Positions 31,036-43,995 of a DNA stretch of 64,000 nucleotides are shown here, in pieces. Source of the stretch: Macrothele yani (lineage: Eukaryota > Arthropoda > Arachnida > Araneae > Macrothelidae). Numbering within the stretch: the stretch's first letter is position 1; each line of letters begins with the position of its first letter. The notes beneath the pieces are model-generated. The model searched no databases. It was not told where the DNA came from and saw only the letters and a program-made list of their open reading frames with translations. The translations under genes were made by a program, and so were the position numbers. The stretch covers positions 32,755,501-32,819,500 of the forward strand of contig CM077011.1 of the NCBI GenBank assembly GCA_039090855.1, in the 5' to 3' direction.

Positions 31036-33508
31036 CGGAGTTTAAGAAGTAGAGATATAGGGGAAAACACAATTTATTTTTATGCCCCCTAGCGGAATTT
31101 CAAAAAGTTACTATACGTAAAATACTCTTCGACATAAATGGAATCGAATGGTAAAATATTTTTTTAATCGGATGTTTAGATGCAAATATATGGAATGAAA
31201 TGTATTTTGAATTCGATATCATCTGCATGCACACTCTTTAGCGGCAAAAATGTACATCGTTAAAAAATAAAAAAGAAATGAAAGATCACCATTCGCATAT
31301 TTCAGGGTTCCTAATGCAAAATGAATTTTTCGAATGGGACTGTTAGTTGCAGAGATACGTTGTTACCAGACTGACGTAGAAACAAACCGATAACATAAGC
31401 AGGATCTTTTTTACAAAATACGTGCTAAAAACCCATAACCGTAAAAGCCTTTTATGATGTCACATCCGATTTGAATATTCATGGGCCATCTGTCCTAAAG
31501 CTGAGCCAAAGCCCAGCGATACCTTGGTGGACACGGAAAATAAAATATTTGTGAATTGACGTTGTTTTCTTTATAATAATCAAAACGCTTGTGGTCTACA
31601 CTTTTAGGAAAACCTCTTGCTGGTAGTTATATACCTTTGGTAATATTACCATTTAGAGAAAACTATGTAGAAAGATGAAATTTGATTTTTCGATTAATTT
31701 GTCGAATTTTACAAATGTTAATCGCAGCACCGGATATTTACGCACTCTTTAATTTAAATAAATGCAAAGAATCTGTTCACTAATTTGAAAGTGTCTTGAT
31801 CATGAATAGAAGAAATGATTGAGATTAATATAAATTTAGAACTGGAGACAAGGGCTGATAAAATAAATCTAAGAGCGCTGTTAAGTAAAAGTAAAACGCT
31901 TTTTAAAAATGAAGGTGTTTGTTTTCAATGGCGGAAAATCCGCTTCATTTTCTTTTTTAATTTGGGAAAAATGAATGCAATTATGTTAAAACAGCACTGT
32001 GAAATGTGTTATATAAAAAAAAATAGCTTTCGTAATAAGCTCTTTCTATTTTAATTGACTAGATGAGGTAATGCAAAATAAGGAGACGTTGTTCGTGGTA
32101 ACCTGACCACCAGCCAAACCGGTATTTTCCATTTTGGAAAAAGCATTCGGTATTGCAGTCATTTGCAGAAATATTTTGGGTTTTGGCGTTGATATTCCGG
32201 AAAATCTCGTTTTTTAGATTATTTTACTTCTTAATAATCACATGTGTTTTCTATGACGCGAAGAAGGTAAGAGACAAACGTTCAAAGTTTGATAGTACGC
32301 AAAGAGAAATCAAGTTGGAAACGTAAGTCGCTCAATTTTTACATAATCTCTTTTGCCCTAGATTAAGGTTAATTAATACACTGTGTGACAGTGCACTGTT
32401 TACTTTAAAATAAGCTTCTTCTTATGTTATCAATTATGTCCGTCTGTGGACACCACATCTCTGACACCTGTTTGTCCGATTTGTACTATTCTTTTAGTAT
32501 TGGGAAGCGTGAAATGTGAGAAAGAATATCTCTGCCGTTCGGTTCTTCTTCTATCTATAACTTTACCCCTAGAAAGTGTAAAAGCAGATGTTATCGAATT
32601 CAAAACACAATTTTAGCACGTCTTTGAAAAAGAGAAAAAGAAAAAAAAGAACGTGCTTACACGATAGTACCACACTGTCTGTCCGTCTGTAAACATCATA
32701 TCTTTGCAACTATCAAACCAAATTCTTTCTGTCTTGGGAAGTTTCGATTGCGAAAACCATTCTTTTGTTCCGGGCTTTTCGATGTATAATGTTGCCGAAG
32801 CAGGGCGCAGATGCGGAAACTTTCGAATTCAAAACACATTTTGTTCTATATCTTTGCTTCTACATACCTGATTAAAAAATTCTTTCCTCATTTTGATAAC
32901 ATTTATAAGGAACGACGATCATTTTGAGTACAGTTTCTTTTTTGAGCAATGCCCAGTTTTTCCACTAGGGGACGTAAAGTTAAATAGATCTTTGATTCGG
33001 AAAGTCCGACTTGAAAAACTTTTTCACGTCGTAGGTGGAAACATATTCACCACATATTTCAAATTTTTGGTAAAGGACGGTTTGGTTACAAGGCGGCATA
33101 AGTGTAATTTTTCTGATGTATCTGCAGCAATGTCTCCGCTTCTGAAATATCGTTTGAAACAACTGTTTTGTAATTCTTATTTCTCATCACGAAAAACTTT
33201 TTAAGCATAAAGTATCCCACTGTTACAAAATATTGCATTTTTATTTTCACTAGGGAGCGTAGTAGTTTTTATTATTTTTCTCGATATCTCTTCTTCTAAT
33301 AACCCGATTTGAAAAAAAATATTTCTTTGTCGGAAAGCGCGTCTGCTGCGAAATGTTGCGCATATAATTTTAAAATTTGTTAAAGCATAAGTTTTTCATT
33401 AGAGTGCATAAGCCTTCGATTCCGTTTACAACATATTACGTGTACAAATAGGTTTTAAAGCGTTTTAAGGCAAGGTAAGATGTAATTTGAGAACAAACAA
33501 CAATACCT
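31036..33508. other. Long AT-rich intronic stretch without a gene
   Basis: No transposon ends, domains or splice-bounded exon that I can recognise in 2.5 kb. The short open frames at 31815-32054 and 32893-33204 have no recognisable content. Confidence 0.45.
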
Positions 33509-34760
33509 TCACGAATCCAAATATGCGCCGTCATTATATATCACATTTCGCCATTGGTCGGGCAGCTGACGGATTCCAGCCATGAAGAATACTTCGTCGT
33601 GTGACGTGATGAAGTCGTCAACCCATTTTTGCACTTCGTCACATGTCCGGAACTATACGGCAGACAAACCATGTTGCATCGATTGGAACAAATAATAGTC
33701 TGAAGGGGCTATGTCGGGACTATACGCCTGGTGCTCCAAAACATCCCAGCCTTGCGTCAATAACGTTTCCTTGGCCGACTTCAAGACATTCGGCCTAGCG
33801 TCGTCATGAAGTAATTTCACGGGACGCAATCCTTTGCCTGTGAATGGAAGTTTCAGGCAGATTTCTTGGTTCAATCGCAGCAATTGTTGCTTGTAGAGAT
33901 CAGCAGTAACAGTTTGACCCTGTTCCAATAGTTCATAATAGAGCACACCCTTCATATCCCACCAAATGCATAGCAGAACTTTCTTGGAGTGAATATTGCA
34001 TTTCGGTGTCGAAGTCGTTGCTTCACCAGGGTCTACCCAGTGTTTTTTGCCTTTGCGATTGTCTTACCATATCCACTTTTCATCACCTGTAACTATTTTC
34101 CACAGGAAGGACTTTCTGTGTTGTTTATTCAACAGATTCAAACACTTCATGACACGCTCATCCTTGTTCCTCTGGCTTAGGTCATGTGGCAAAAATTTTC
34201 CTTTTTTTCTTTTGAGGTTTAACGACCACCGTGAGCAACTCAATGGGCTATAAGCAGTCGCCCGTCCCTAATTTAGGGTCACTGGCTCCAGTGAAGGGAG
34301 AGAGCCAGTGCCGTAAGACAAACACAACATCCATGCCTCACCGGGATTCGAACCCGAACCCCGTTCGAACGAATGATCAGAGGCAATCGCTTAGACCACT
34401 GCGCCACCGAGGCGGCCTCCTTTCTTTTGAATCTTTCCCATTGCACGTAAAAGATTGGAAATGGTTGTTGAGTTACCCCCAGTTGCTCAGCATGTTCATT
34501 TTGCGTTTGAGACGAATCTTCATCCAGCAATGCTTGCAGTTCCTCATGCGCAACCTTCTGTGGGGCGCCGCTATGCTTTCTCGATCGCTAACATCAAAAT
34601 TACCCGCTTTAAACCTTTTAAACCAAAACTCACACGTGCTTTTCGATACAATATTCTCCCGCAGAACAGAACAGATCGATGCACATGCTTTTGCAGCACT
34701 TTTTCTTTGATGAAATTAGTAACGAATGCAGTGTTGAATAAATGCATTATCGCTTGCCAT
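33509..34760 (-). pseudogene. Mariner-I transposase pseudogene split by SINE-1
   Basis: The ATG at 34760 opens MASDNAFIQHCIRY, then shifted frames give STCEFWFKRFKAGNFDVSD, LQALLDEDSSQTQ and QLGVTQQ. The SINE interrupts at about 34203-34430. Coding resumes with KFLPHDLSQRNK, VTGDEKWIW (first acid), WWDMKGVLYYELLEQG, LLHDDARPN (second acid, with the neighbouring Asn changed), YSPDIAPSDYYLF (third acid) and VQKWVDDFITSHDEVFFMAG. It ends at 33509-33511. Several stops are visible. The motif order and about 1.25 kb length fit a mariner DD34D enzyme. Confidence 0.83.
34203..34430 (-). mobile_element. SINE-1 copy inside mariner-I
   Basis: The minus-strand SINE carries an A-box-like TGGCGCAGTGGTCTAAG, a B-box GGGTTCGAATCC, the SINE-1 body and a T-rich left end. 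CTTTCTTTTGA-like sequence on both sides may be the target duplication. Confidence 0.88.
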
Positions 34761-34933
34761 CTTTCACCTACTGATGTGCAAGTGTGTTTGACTGTTGGGT
34801 AAACTTCTGTGTCACATTTTATACTGTGGACCAGTTACGGTCACATGACAACAACGCGGGGGAATATAGGATATGTAAACTAGCGGTACACGTCACACAA
34901 AAAATATTTTAAAACTTATTTGTACACCTAATA

Positions 34934-36312
34934 CAATGCTGGCCACCCAAAATGCAACACCAAGAAGGACACAAGATAGGAAAGCCAGATTTACTGGACA
35001 CATAACAACAGATACAAAGATGAAACGATTGAGCTTACAGGCCCGTGCGACTTGCGGAACACTCAAACATCAATAGTTCGTATGGCCCCCATAGCTGGCA
35101 ATAACGGCCGCTACACGCCGAGGGCATCGAACGAAAGAGACTTGGGGTATGTCGGTCCAGGCTGCTTCCACACGTTGCCACAGTTCATCAGGCGTAGCCG
35201 CAGGTGGTGCTTGCCGGGCTACTCGGTTGCCGATCAGCAACCAGACGTGTTCGATGGGCGACATATCGAGAGAACAGGCGGGCCACGGCAGCAGTGACAC
35301 CTAGTGGGCCGTGAAGAATTGTTGCACGATGCGTGCCACGTGCGGGCGAGCATTGTCCTGCTGAAACGTGTCCGCTGGCAGGTCCTGCAGGTAAGGGAGG
35401 ACTACAGGCTACAAAGCGTCGGAGATGAAGTGGTGGCTGTTGCGTGTACCGGCGATGCGTACCAGAGGGGAGCGGGTGTCATATACAATTGCACCACAAA
35501 CCATAACTCCAGGCTACGGACCGGTATGGCGATGCGTAATGCAGGCGTCATACAGTCTCTCGCCGCGGTGCGGCCACACGCGGATCCGACCATCGTGGTG
35601 TTGCAGGCAGAAGCGGGATTCGTCGGAGAAGACAATGTCGTGTCATTCCGTAGTCCAGGTGCGGCGTTCAACAGCCCACTGCCGCCGCACTAGCCGGTGT
35701 TGTAACGTCAATGATAATCGGAGCAATGGGCGCCGTGCGACAGGTCCCCGGTCCTGCAGACGACGTCGAACGGCACGTGCTGACACAGGTTGTTGCGCAA
35801 CTCACCCTAATTCCTGCGCTAACGTTGGTATGTGGTGGTGCGAGCCGTCAATTCCTGCCTCACAACAGTCCGGTCCTCTCGTTCGGTGGTCTGTCGCAGC
35901 CGGTCCGTCCGTCCCTCCTGCACCCACCGAATCCATACTCGCCTCACTGTGGCTGGATGTCTTCCCACACGGGCGCCGATGTCTCGGTACGATAAACCGC
36001 TGTCGCGATAAGCCATTATTCGTCCTCTGTCGAACTCCGAAACGTGATGGAATGACTGCCGTATTCTGCGACGAGGCATCAGGAAGCTTCCCACGCACAG
36101 GTACGGCAGCACAACACACTTCCACGTCTTACACCCCGCCTTCTGTGCACCTTTCTTATATTGCTTCTTGGTGGCGTGCCGGACGCACATGATTTGCGTA
36201 TGCCTTGCAATGCTAATCGTTTGCATGTCCTCTCGCGGGCGACGCATGCTGCGAATTTCAGGCCAATCGGATGCTTTCCTTCTTGGTGTTGCATTTTGGG
36301 TGGCCAGCAGTG
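34934..36312 (-). mobile_element. Tc1-like transposon Tc1-P
   Basis: The left end CAATGCTGGCCACCCAAAAT continues to GCAACACCAAGAAGG. The right end is close to its complement. TA is at 34932-34933 and 36313-36314. Confidence 0.9.
35070..36079 (-). pseudogene. Tc1-P transposase pseudogene
   Basis: The ATG at 36079 gives MPRRRIRQSFHHVSEFDRGR and SYRDIGARVGRHPATVRRVW (HTH). DIVFSDESRFCLQH holds the first acid, FQQDNARPHVARIV the second and LDMSPIEHVWLL the Glu, with 34 residues between the last two. Frame changes near 35820-35900 and further left, and an in-frame TAG just before VSLLPWPACS, inactivate it. It ends AAVIASYGGHTNY and a stop at 35070. Confidence 0.86.
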
Positions 36313-36314
36313 TA

Positions 36315-37029
36315 TATAGAGCAACCCGAGATGGTAGTGCTTGGTGCAACGTGAGAGCAAATGATGAAACCGCCATATCTAATCTTCGAGTGACGATTTG
36401 TATATTTGGATCTACTGCCAGATTGACAGAAATACTATTGACAAATAACCTTCGGAATTACGAATGTAAATAAACAACTGGAAAAAGCTGTCTGATGTTG
36501 AGGATATCGGCCCAAAGAGACGGGGCTTAAATTTGAAAGTCGAGAAAGGAGAAGGGAGTGTAACAGGAACAGAGTTTGGCTCAATGGAACATTTCCTACA
36601 CAAGTTTTCTTTTTGATTTGGTTTTCCTGAAGCCGACAAGTAGTAAACAAACTATACGTTTTAATATAACTTGGTTTTCTTCTACAGCAATACAGAAGTA
36701 CAAGTGTATAATACTTTTGTGTTCTTGAGTAGGCATAAGGTCTACCGGTCCAAAATTTGACGGGTCACTGGTAATTCTCCCGGTATCCCGGCAGCATTGC
36801 CGCGCCTGAATAAATACCTCCTGCACTGCAGTTACTTGAACATACACACATACACACACACAACAAAAATCATATTCCTTACTGGAATGCCAAATTGAAT
36901 AACAGATCAATTAAAATACATTATTCATTTTTAAATATTTATAGATGACTCCCGTCCGCGGAGATCCTCACAATCTCCTACCTTGAGGGAACACGTAGTT
37001 ATCATCACTGAGTTACGTTCAAAGAGAAA
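36315..37029. other. Intronic sequence, no recognised gene
   Basis: Contains a short CA-rich microsatellite near 36842-36862. I see no element ends or exon. Confidence 0.4.
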
Positions 37030-37031
37030 TA

Positions 37032-38132
37032 CACTATCTACAAATAAGTAATTGGACACCCCTGAAATCAACGATATCTGCGGTCCTCATGATACACGTC
37101 ACGGCCACCGCCGTTAAATATCGTGTGGGAAACAACAACGCAACCAGTCGCATGCAAGATGCAACGCAGTTCGGAGCTCTCTGATTTCGAGAAAGGTGTA
37201 ATCGTCGGGTATCACAGAAATGGCCGATCCATACGTGACATATCCAGCTAGTTGAAGTACCCAAAATCGACAGTGGCCTACGTGATTGGCAAGTGGAAGA
37301 TGAAAGGTGACTGTCGGAATGTGCCCCGAGCCGGCAGACCCACAAAACTGGGAGTTAGAGACCGACGGGTGCTGGCCAGAGAAATTCGGAAGAACCACAC
37401 CAAATCGATGGGCCACATCCGCGAGGAGTCTCAACAGGCATCCGGGAGTGTTCTTGCGATGAATACCATCCGTAAGGAAGCCCATCTGCTCGGTTATGAT
37501 GGACGTGCTGCCGCCCACAAGCCTTTGATCACCAAGTCCAATAGCGCTGCTCGGATAACGTGGATCAAAGAACGTCGACAGTGGACCGTTGAACAGTGGA
37601 AACAGGTTCTCTGGAGCGACGAATCAAGGTTCACCCTCTACCGTTCGGGTGGCAGGGTCTGGGTTTGGCGTCTGCCTGGAGTCGCAATTCCTGGTAGACT
37701 CAACGCCGAGACCTACTGCACCATTTCGGATGACCATGCGCTTCCTACGTTGTGGCAGTTTTACGGGGTGGACGCATGTTACTTTCAGGATAACAATGCC
37801 ACCTGTCATGTTGCGAGGTCCACTATGGCTTGGTATGGGGACAATGGGGTTAATCGAATGGACTGGCCTGCGCAGAGCCCAGACCTTAACCCTATCGAGC
37901 ATCTCTGGGACGAGTTGGAGCGTCGAATGAAGGGGTACCCCCACTGTCCGAAATCGGCGAAGCTGAGTGGAAGAAAATACCGCTAGCCGTCGTACAACGC
38001 CTGGTGGAGAGTATGCCCCGGAGGGTCGCAGTTGTAATCGCCGCTCGTGGTGGCTCCACCAACTATTGAAGGTGAATAAACTTCGTTTTCCTTTGCTATC
38101 ACAGGTGTCCAATTACTTGTTGGTAGATAGTG
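37032..38132 (+). mobile_element. Tc1-like transposon Tc1-C2, internally deleted
   Basis: Family C ends (CACTATCTACAAATAAGTAA at left, complement at right) with TA at 37030-37031 and 38133-38134. It is about 100 bp shorter than C1 and C3 because of a deletion near 37680. Confidence 0.92.
37159..38069 (+). pseudogene. Tc1-C2 transposase pseudogene
   Basis: The ATG at 37159 gives MQRSSELSDFEKGVIVGYHR. A TAG replaces Glu after RDISS, near 37250. The frame is then open for about 240 codons, with [33 protein letters not shown] and [20 protein letters not shown]. The second catalytic Asp is changed to Asn (DDN to DNN). About 35 codons are deleted between RLPG and VAIPGRL, and about 20 bp are lost near 37957, shifting the C-terminus. 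Confidence 0.88.
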
Positions 38133-38134
38133 TA

Positions 38135-38769
38135 TATTATTTTTATGAGAATGAAGCAGTGATGGTTCGCAATGGGTAATAATTTGCATTTATAAAACTG
38201 GAAACATTTGACATTATACAGGTTCTTCAGAAAACAAAATGAAGAAATTATTTTCCGTGAAACCGTTGACATTTGGTTATTTATATAAATGCGGGATACT
38301 GAAATAATTTCGCATATTACGTCTTGAAACAGATAGATCTAAAGGAGTAATAATTTCAGAAAGCTGGAAGCTGTAGTTACATGTTCCCAATTGTCCTGTA
38401 TCTGTGAACAGCTGAAACAGTTTCACCTGTTTGCGTTACTCACAGGCCTTGGATTTTGCTCCTTTTTATTAGGTTGCTATTGCGCAATTTTTGGTGAAAT
38501 GTGCTGGGATTGGTTTTATGCAAAGCATCTTCTTTTTAGCGATCTATAACAACGCTCGTGGTTGAGTATGAGGAAACGGCTACATCGTTCAGATTGACAT
38601 ATCACAAACGCAGAATCAGAAGTTCGCACGGTAGATGAAATATCTGACACAATTTCTCTGCTTGCAAAACGATTATCCTCTCTGCACGCCACGAAAACGT
38701 CTGTATAATAACTGAAACAGAAAAAATAAGAGTATTTCAGTAGTTCTTTTCATCAAATTGATGAAAATA
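38135..38769. other. Intronic sequence, no recognised gene
   Basis: Unassigned AT-rich DNA between Tc1-C2 and Tc1-A3. Confidence 0.4.
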
Positions 38770-38771
38770 TA

Positions 38772-39989
38772 CACTGAAGAGCAATTGAATTAGAGACAGC
38801 TAGCGTTATGCAAATGTCGCGCTATGGGCTGCCCTGTAAAAGGAAAACGTCATGACGTATGCAGCGATCCGACAATATAAGGAGTGATGTGACGGAAATC
38901 AGTAAGAGTCGGACGCAGTATGGGTTAGACGAAATTTCTAAGCGCATTTGATCGTGGGCAAATTGTCGGGGCCCTACGAATGGGTCACCCCATCTCGGAA
39001 GTCGTGCAGGCACTGGGATTTTCACGAGCCACTGTGTCACGGGTGCACCGTGAGTACATTGAATCCGGTAAAACCATCCCTGCAAGGGCACACTGCCGTG
39101 GACAACAGCGTGTGGATGAGCGGGGTCATCGTCGGCTAGCTCGCATTGTAACAGCGGATAGACGGGCCACAGTGCAAGAAATCACTCGGCAATTTAACGC
39201 TGGTGCACAAAAACGTGTAAGCAGCCACACCATCCAGAACCATCTCCTCGCTATGGCATACAGAAGCCATTGTCCCACGAGGGTACCGCTGCTGACCGCA
39301 CATCACAGGGTGCAAAGATTAGCATGGGCACGCAAACATCGCCACTTGACCCTAGACATGTGTAAAAATGTTGCCTGGACTGATGAGTCGAGATTCACAT
39401 TGGTACATGCGGATGGCAGGATACGAGTACGGCGCAAACCACATGAAGCGATGGATCCTTCTTTCCAGCAGGGTAATCTTCAAGCTGGTGGGGGTGGCAT
39501 TCTCGTCTGTGGATTGTTTACGTGTACTGAAATGGGGCCCCTGATACGTGTGACATCGTCCCTCACAGGTCAACATTACCGGGATATCCTGGACGACCAT
39601 TTGCTTCCGTTTGTGCGTCTTCGACATCCTACTGGGGGCCACATCCTGCAACAGACAATGCTCTGTGTCATCGCTTCCGAATCGTATCCGAATGGTTGGA
39701 TGAACACTTCACTGACGTGACCTCGCTTTCTTGGACAGCTAGGTCACCTGACCTCAATCCCACCGAGCACATCTGGGATGCTATCGAGAGAGTTGTTCGA
39801 GGCTCTGAGTCCCCTCCATCAAATCTTCGTGAACTGTGGGAGCTTGTTCAGAGGTCGTGGATCCGTATGGCTTCCCAACGCTTCTGGTGTCTTGTCGAGT
39901 CCATGCCGAGACGAATCGCCGCCGTCATCAGGGCGAAAGGTGGTGCTACACGTTACTAGACAGGTATGTCTTTTTCAATTGCTCTTCAG
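38772..39989 (+). mobile_element. Tc1-like transposon Tc1-A3
   Basis: The left end is CACTGAAGAGCAATTGAATT after TA (38770-38771). The right end AATTGCTCTTCAG has lost about two bases before the flanking TA near 39990. Confidence 0.9.
38920..39959 (+). pseudogene. Tc1-A3 transposase, two lesions
   Basis: The ATG at 38920 is followed by GGT and a TAG at codon 3. The frame is then open through SAFDRGQIVGALRMGHPISE, CKNVAWTDESRFTLVHADGR and YRDILDDHLLPFVRL. A one-A deletion in the QQDNA codons near 39655 shifts the frame. The other frame continues with WTARSPDLNPTEHIWDAIER and ends RAKGGATRY and a stop at 39957-39959. All three acids are encoded, 36 residues apart between the last two. This is the least damaged family A copy. 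Confidence 0.9.
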
Positions 39990-39991
39990 TA

Positions 39992-40531
39992 TAAATGCAG
40001 GACCTCAGTGGGTCCCTAGGCTAAGACATCTCAGTGGGGCCCTAAAGAACTTAAGGCCAGACAATCATTATTGAAGTCTGTTAATATGAGAAACTCTAGC
40101 AGTATGCTTGTGATAATTAATACGTAGTGCATTCTTCAAACTAATAAACTACCAGCAGAGTTTTCATAAAAAGTCACCGTATTTTCCACTGTTCTCAAAA
40201 GAACACGTGTTTATAGATTCCTAAATTTTGTCTTGGAATTTTTAATGATTTAGCATTGTATACTTTTCTTGGTGCATCTTTATGTTATATAATGTGAAGT
40301 CACAGTGGATTTCGCCCATTAACGGTTCCAAGTTCAAACAGGGAGGTGTGGATGGATGGTAGTGAAAAAGCTGAAACTGTTTCGCCGGCCCCGCTGTACA
40401 GAGCGACATAAAACCTTTACCTTTGATGAGTCACTGCTTTGAAATCTGTTCGTCTCCTAGCTACTGTTTGTAATCGACTGGAAATCATACGAGACAAAAC
40501 TAAAACTATTTCACTTCTCTCTATATAAAAT
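39992..40531. other. Intronic sequence, no recognised gene
   Basis: Unassigned. Confidence 0.4.
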
Positions 40532-40533
40532 TA

Positions 40534-41677
40534 CACCGATGAGCAATTACATTATGACTACCTACCTAATAAGCTGTACGACCAACTTTAGCTCGCAAAA
40601 CAGCGCGCGATAAGTATCCTGAGGTATCTGGTACCATAATGCCAACAGCAGGTCCTACAGTTCTCGTACATTTAAGGGTGGTGGTGTTTGAGGGCAAACC
40701 CGCTTTTCCAAGTCGAACCACAGATGTTTGATTGGGTTCATGTCAGGTGAATTTGGAGGCCAGTGCATTAACAGAAAGTCACCAGCATGTTCCTTGAGTC
40801 ACTTCTTGACGATCCTGTTGGTAATGGACATCACCAGCAGGAAACACAGTTGCCACGATTGACTGAACTTGGTCCGCAACGATGCTCAGACACCTGACAG
40901 CTGTCAGGGATTGCGCTATTGGGATAATGGGGCCTAAAGTGTCCCAAGAAAACATCGCTCAAATCATAACACCACAGCCGCAGCCGGGCTGTTTCAACCC
41001 AACAGTGCATCTAGGTGCCATAGCCTCCGTTGGTGATCGGCATATACGCGCACGGCCGTCTACGCGATGCACCAGGAATCTTGATTCGTCAGACCAGGTC
41101 ACTTTCTTCCAATCATCCACGGTCCAATCTGGATGACCTTGTGCCCATTTCAAGCGTTGTTAGCGATGACGTACAGTGAGCATGACTGGGTCTTTGGGTA
41201 CGCCGGCCCATGCGCAGAAGGCTGCGATGAAGTGTGCGCTGTGACACATTGCCCTGATCACCACTGTTGTAGCTGCGGGTGATTCGTTGCAATGGTGCCC
41301 TACGGTCGCTGTGAACAATGAGCGACAGTCTCTACTCCCGTCTTGCATCAATGATCTGCGGACGACGGTTCGTCCTTTGGTCATCTGTGTACCGTTTTCG
41401 ATACATACCCACTACAGCGGCAAGTGAGCAACCCACAAACCGCGCCGTTTTTCGAGATCGTAGTTCTGAAGCCTCGTGCCATCACAATTTGTCCTTCATC
41501 AAACTCCGATTAATCGGCAGCTTATCCCATTCTGACTCCGAACACTCTGTTAACCGAAAGCCGGTCCTCTAGTTGTACGTGTACTGCTCTGTACGCTTCA
41601 CCGCCGCCACTGTTCGGTCTTCAGGCGCGCTCATTTCTCTAGGCTGGGGGTGGTCATAATATAAAAGCTCATCGATC
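40534..41677 (-). mobile_element. Tc1-like transposon Tc1-G
   Basis: The left end CACCGATGAGCAATTACATT and the complement of the right end, GATCGATGAGCTTTTATATT, both run on into ATGACCACC-like sequence. TA is at 40532-40533 and 41678-41679. Confidence 0.82.
40566..41530 (-). pseudogene. Tc1-G transposase pseudogene
   Basis: From the ATG at 41530 the N-terminal part is full of stops but shows SEFDEGQIVMARG and TARFVGCSLAAVVGMYRKR. WTVDDWKKVTWSDESRFLVH holds the first acid. YQQD followed by a deletion marks the second. WPPNSPDMNPIKHLWFDLEK has Lys where the catalytic Glu belongs. It ends AKVGRTAY and a TAG at 40566-40568. Confidence 0.8.
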
Positions 41678-41679
41678 TA

Positions 41680-42089
41680 TAAGGTGTGTATTATTTGCTG
41701 TATAGCCGCATGCCTTCTGGGCTCTTGATAATGGTGGGCACTTGGGCTATAGGCCCGCTAGACTCCCCTTAGTCCGATCATGTACAGTTGTATGCTTAGC
41801 AGATGGGAAAAGGTAGCATCATTTTACTAGTGCGCACTTTTTCTTTCTATTGTCAGATGAAATGCTTCAGAAATATAGAGTAAGTAAATCAAGAAGATTT
41901 CTTATTTTTAATTAACAAATAATAGCATAATTTACTAAAATGAAATATACGAAAGCAATACCAAAGGCCGAGTCGTCAGGGGCCCAGGTCTCTAGCTGGT
42001 CGCCCGAGCTGGATTGCCGCGTGAGGCATGAGTAGTGCGTTTGTACTAAATCGCCAGCTCACCTCCTATCCCGGAATAATTTACCGTAA
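41680..42089. other. Intronic sequence, no recognised gene
   Basis: Unassigned. Confidence 0.35.
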
Positions 42090-42239
42090 ATTATGGACGA
42101 GCTATTGCTCGTAGCTCTTAGAGATGCTTCTGCTGGTTGGTAAGCTCCTCCCTCCAAAAAAAGAGATAAATTGTTGAAAAAATATATAAAAAATGCGCTA
42201 CTAAGAATTTGATGAATATTATAATATTGTGCAGCGCGG

Positions 42240-43247
42240 GCAGCAGCTAGACGGGCTGGGAGTGGCTCAATAAGGTGCTGGAAGGTGTTCACAAGTATGT
42301 GGTGCCATGCTGACTGCAGTGCGTCTGACAGCTGCTAGAGCGTGCCTGGCAGAGGATCCATTGAGCTGACAACACGAACGAGGTGGTCACACAGATGCTC
42401 AATGGGGTTTAAGTCGGGGGAATTAGGGGGTCAGGAAAGTACTTGGAAGTTTTCATCGTGCTTTTCCAACCACTCTGGGACATTTCTAGATGTGTGGATC
42501 GTCGCATTGTCGTTCTGGAAGATCTCATCCGCCTCAGGAAAGACAATCAGCATGTATGGGTGTACGTGGTCTGCAAGGATGGATTCATAACGAATTCGGT
42601 CTATACTGTCTTCCAAAGGTATGAGGGGGACTCAGGGATTGCCATGAAAACATTCCCCCAGACCATAACACTGTCCCCACCAGCTTGTGTTCTTCCAGCT
42701 ATGGTTGAAGAGTGTTTGTTCTCCGATGTTTCTCGCCTTATACGCCAACGTCCTTAATTTCGATAAAGCAGAAAACGTGACTCATCGGAGAAGGCAATTC
42801 TTTGCCAATCCAATCAACGTAGTTCCAATTCCGATACTGAGGTGCAAATGTTTCTGCGCATGCACCTTCGTTAGCATAGGTGCAGTGACCATCCGTCTGC
42901 ATCGGAGCCCCATACGCAGCAGGGCTCGCTCAACTGTCGTTTCAGTCACATTTGCGGTAGCCCCGTGGTTCATTCGGCCAGTGAGTTACTCCACTGCAGC
43001 GTGTCGATCGGCCCTCACGCAACTTCGAAGCCGACTTCCACCTCTCACATCAATGGCACGTGGTGCTCCGCAGTTTCCACGTCGCTTATTCACAATGGTT
43101 CCATTTCTCCATTCACGATACATATTAACCACAGCAGCACGCGAACAGTTCACAAACTGCGCTGTTTCAGGAAAACTGTCACCCTTGGCCCGAAAGCCGA
43201 TAATCATTCCCTTTTTGAAAACCTGAAAAATCGCTCTTTTGATCCAT
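42240..43247 (-). pseudogene. Tc1-Q transposase pseudogene
   Basis: The ATG at 43247 begins MDQKSDFSGFQKGN and shifts into GFRAKGDSFPETAQFVNCSR (HTH). GAPRAIDVRGGSRL is the linker. The first-acid region is decayed. DRIRYESILADHVHPYM and FQNDNATIHTSRNVPEWLEK hold the second acid, and [17 protein letters not shown] the Glu, with a stop where Trp is expected. About 36 residues separate these acids. The C-terminus trails off near 42240. I could not delimit terminal repeats. Confidence 0.78.
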
Positions 43248-43261
43248 GACAGTAACGTGTG

Positions 43262-43993
43262 ATATGTTTTCAGAATGTCTACAGCACACCTTATCTTAAG
43301 GGTAACTATATGATAGTTGTTTTAGAGATATAATATTAAAAAAAAATAGTAACAGTTAAAGTTCTAAGGTTTAGAAGGAATGGTGATATTTGGGTATTAT
43401 AATACTTTCTGAACTCTTGGGAGCAGGGTAATGCCTCCCTGCTTGCAAGAAGGGAATTTTAGTATTCTGGTCTGCACTGTTAAATTGTACAGGTTTTTCA
43501 GTGCATTAATTCTGGGTTCTGAAGTCTTGTTACCAGGCTTAATCTGCTCACAACAAGAAAGTTCTGAAATTGGAATCTAGATGGCACTGCTAAGAGCCTG
43601 GTCCTGAATTAAGTTTGGTACAGCCCAAGGTGAAGCAGAAGTGCATTGTCTTCAGGCATGGTAGGAGGCAATGGTTGCTCTGGCTGCTTTTCTTTTCTCT
43701 TTTTTTCTTTCACATTTTTTGGGGGGCTCTTTTCAGCAATTACAAGCAGGCTATGTGAAAGGGGTTAGTATTTTACTTTATTAGAGCTTTCAGTAGCATT
43801 TTATTAATTTTTTTCTGTTGCCTGTAGTCATTTTGGTGGCTCTGGAACTTCCTGTGGGCTAAATGATAAAAGAAGTATGTTGTATATAATGTTGGATATG
43901 GAAAAGCAAGGCACTAGGTTATGCATTATTTTGCTGTTAGTTAGTTTGTATATTACAGGTTTTGTGGGTTTGCACATTGAGTGATTTTTTATA
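43262..43993. other. G+T-rich stretch left of Tc1-B2
   Basis: The plus strand is visibly rich in G and T. I see no gene. The same character continues right of Tc1-B2, so this is one region split by the transposon. Confidence 0.45.
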
Positions 43994-43995
43994 TA

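Noticed and set aside
35425..36192. 255-codon plus-strand frame
   Set aside because: It is antisense to the Tc1-P transposase, and its composition is explained by the GC-rich coding strand opposite.
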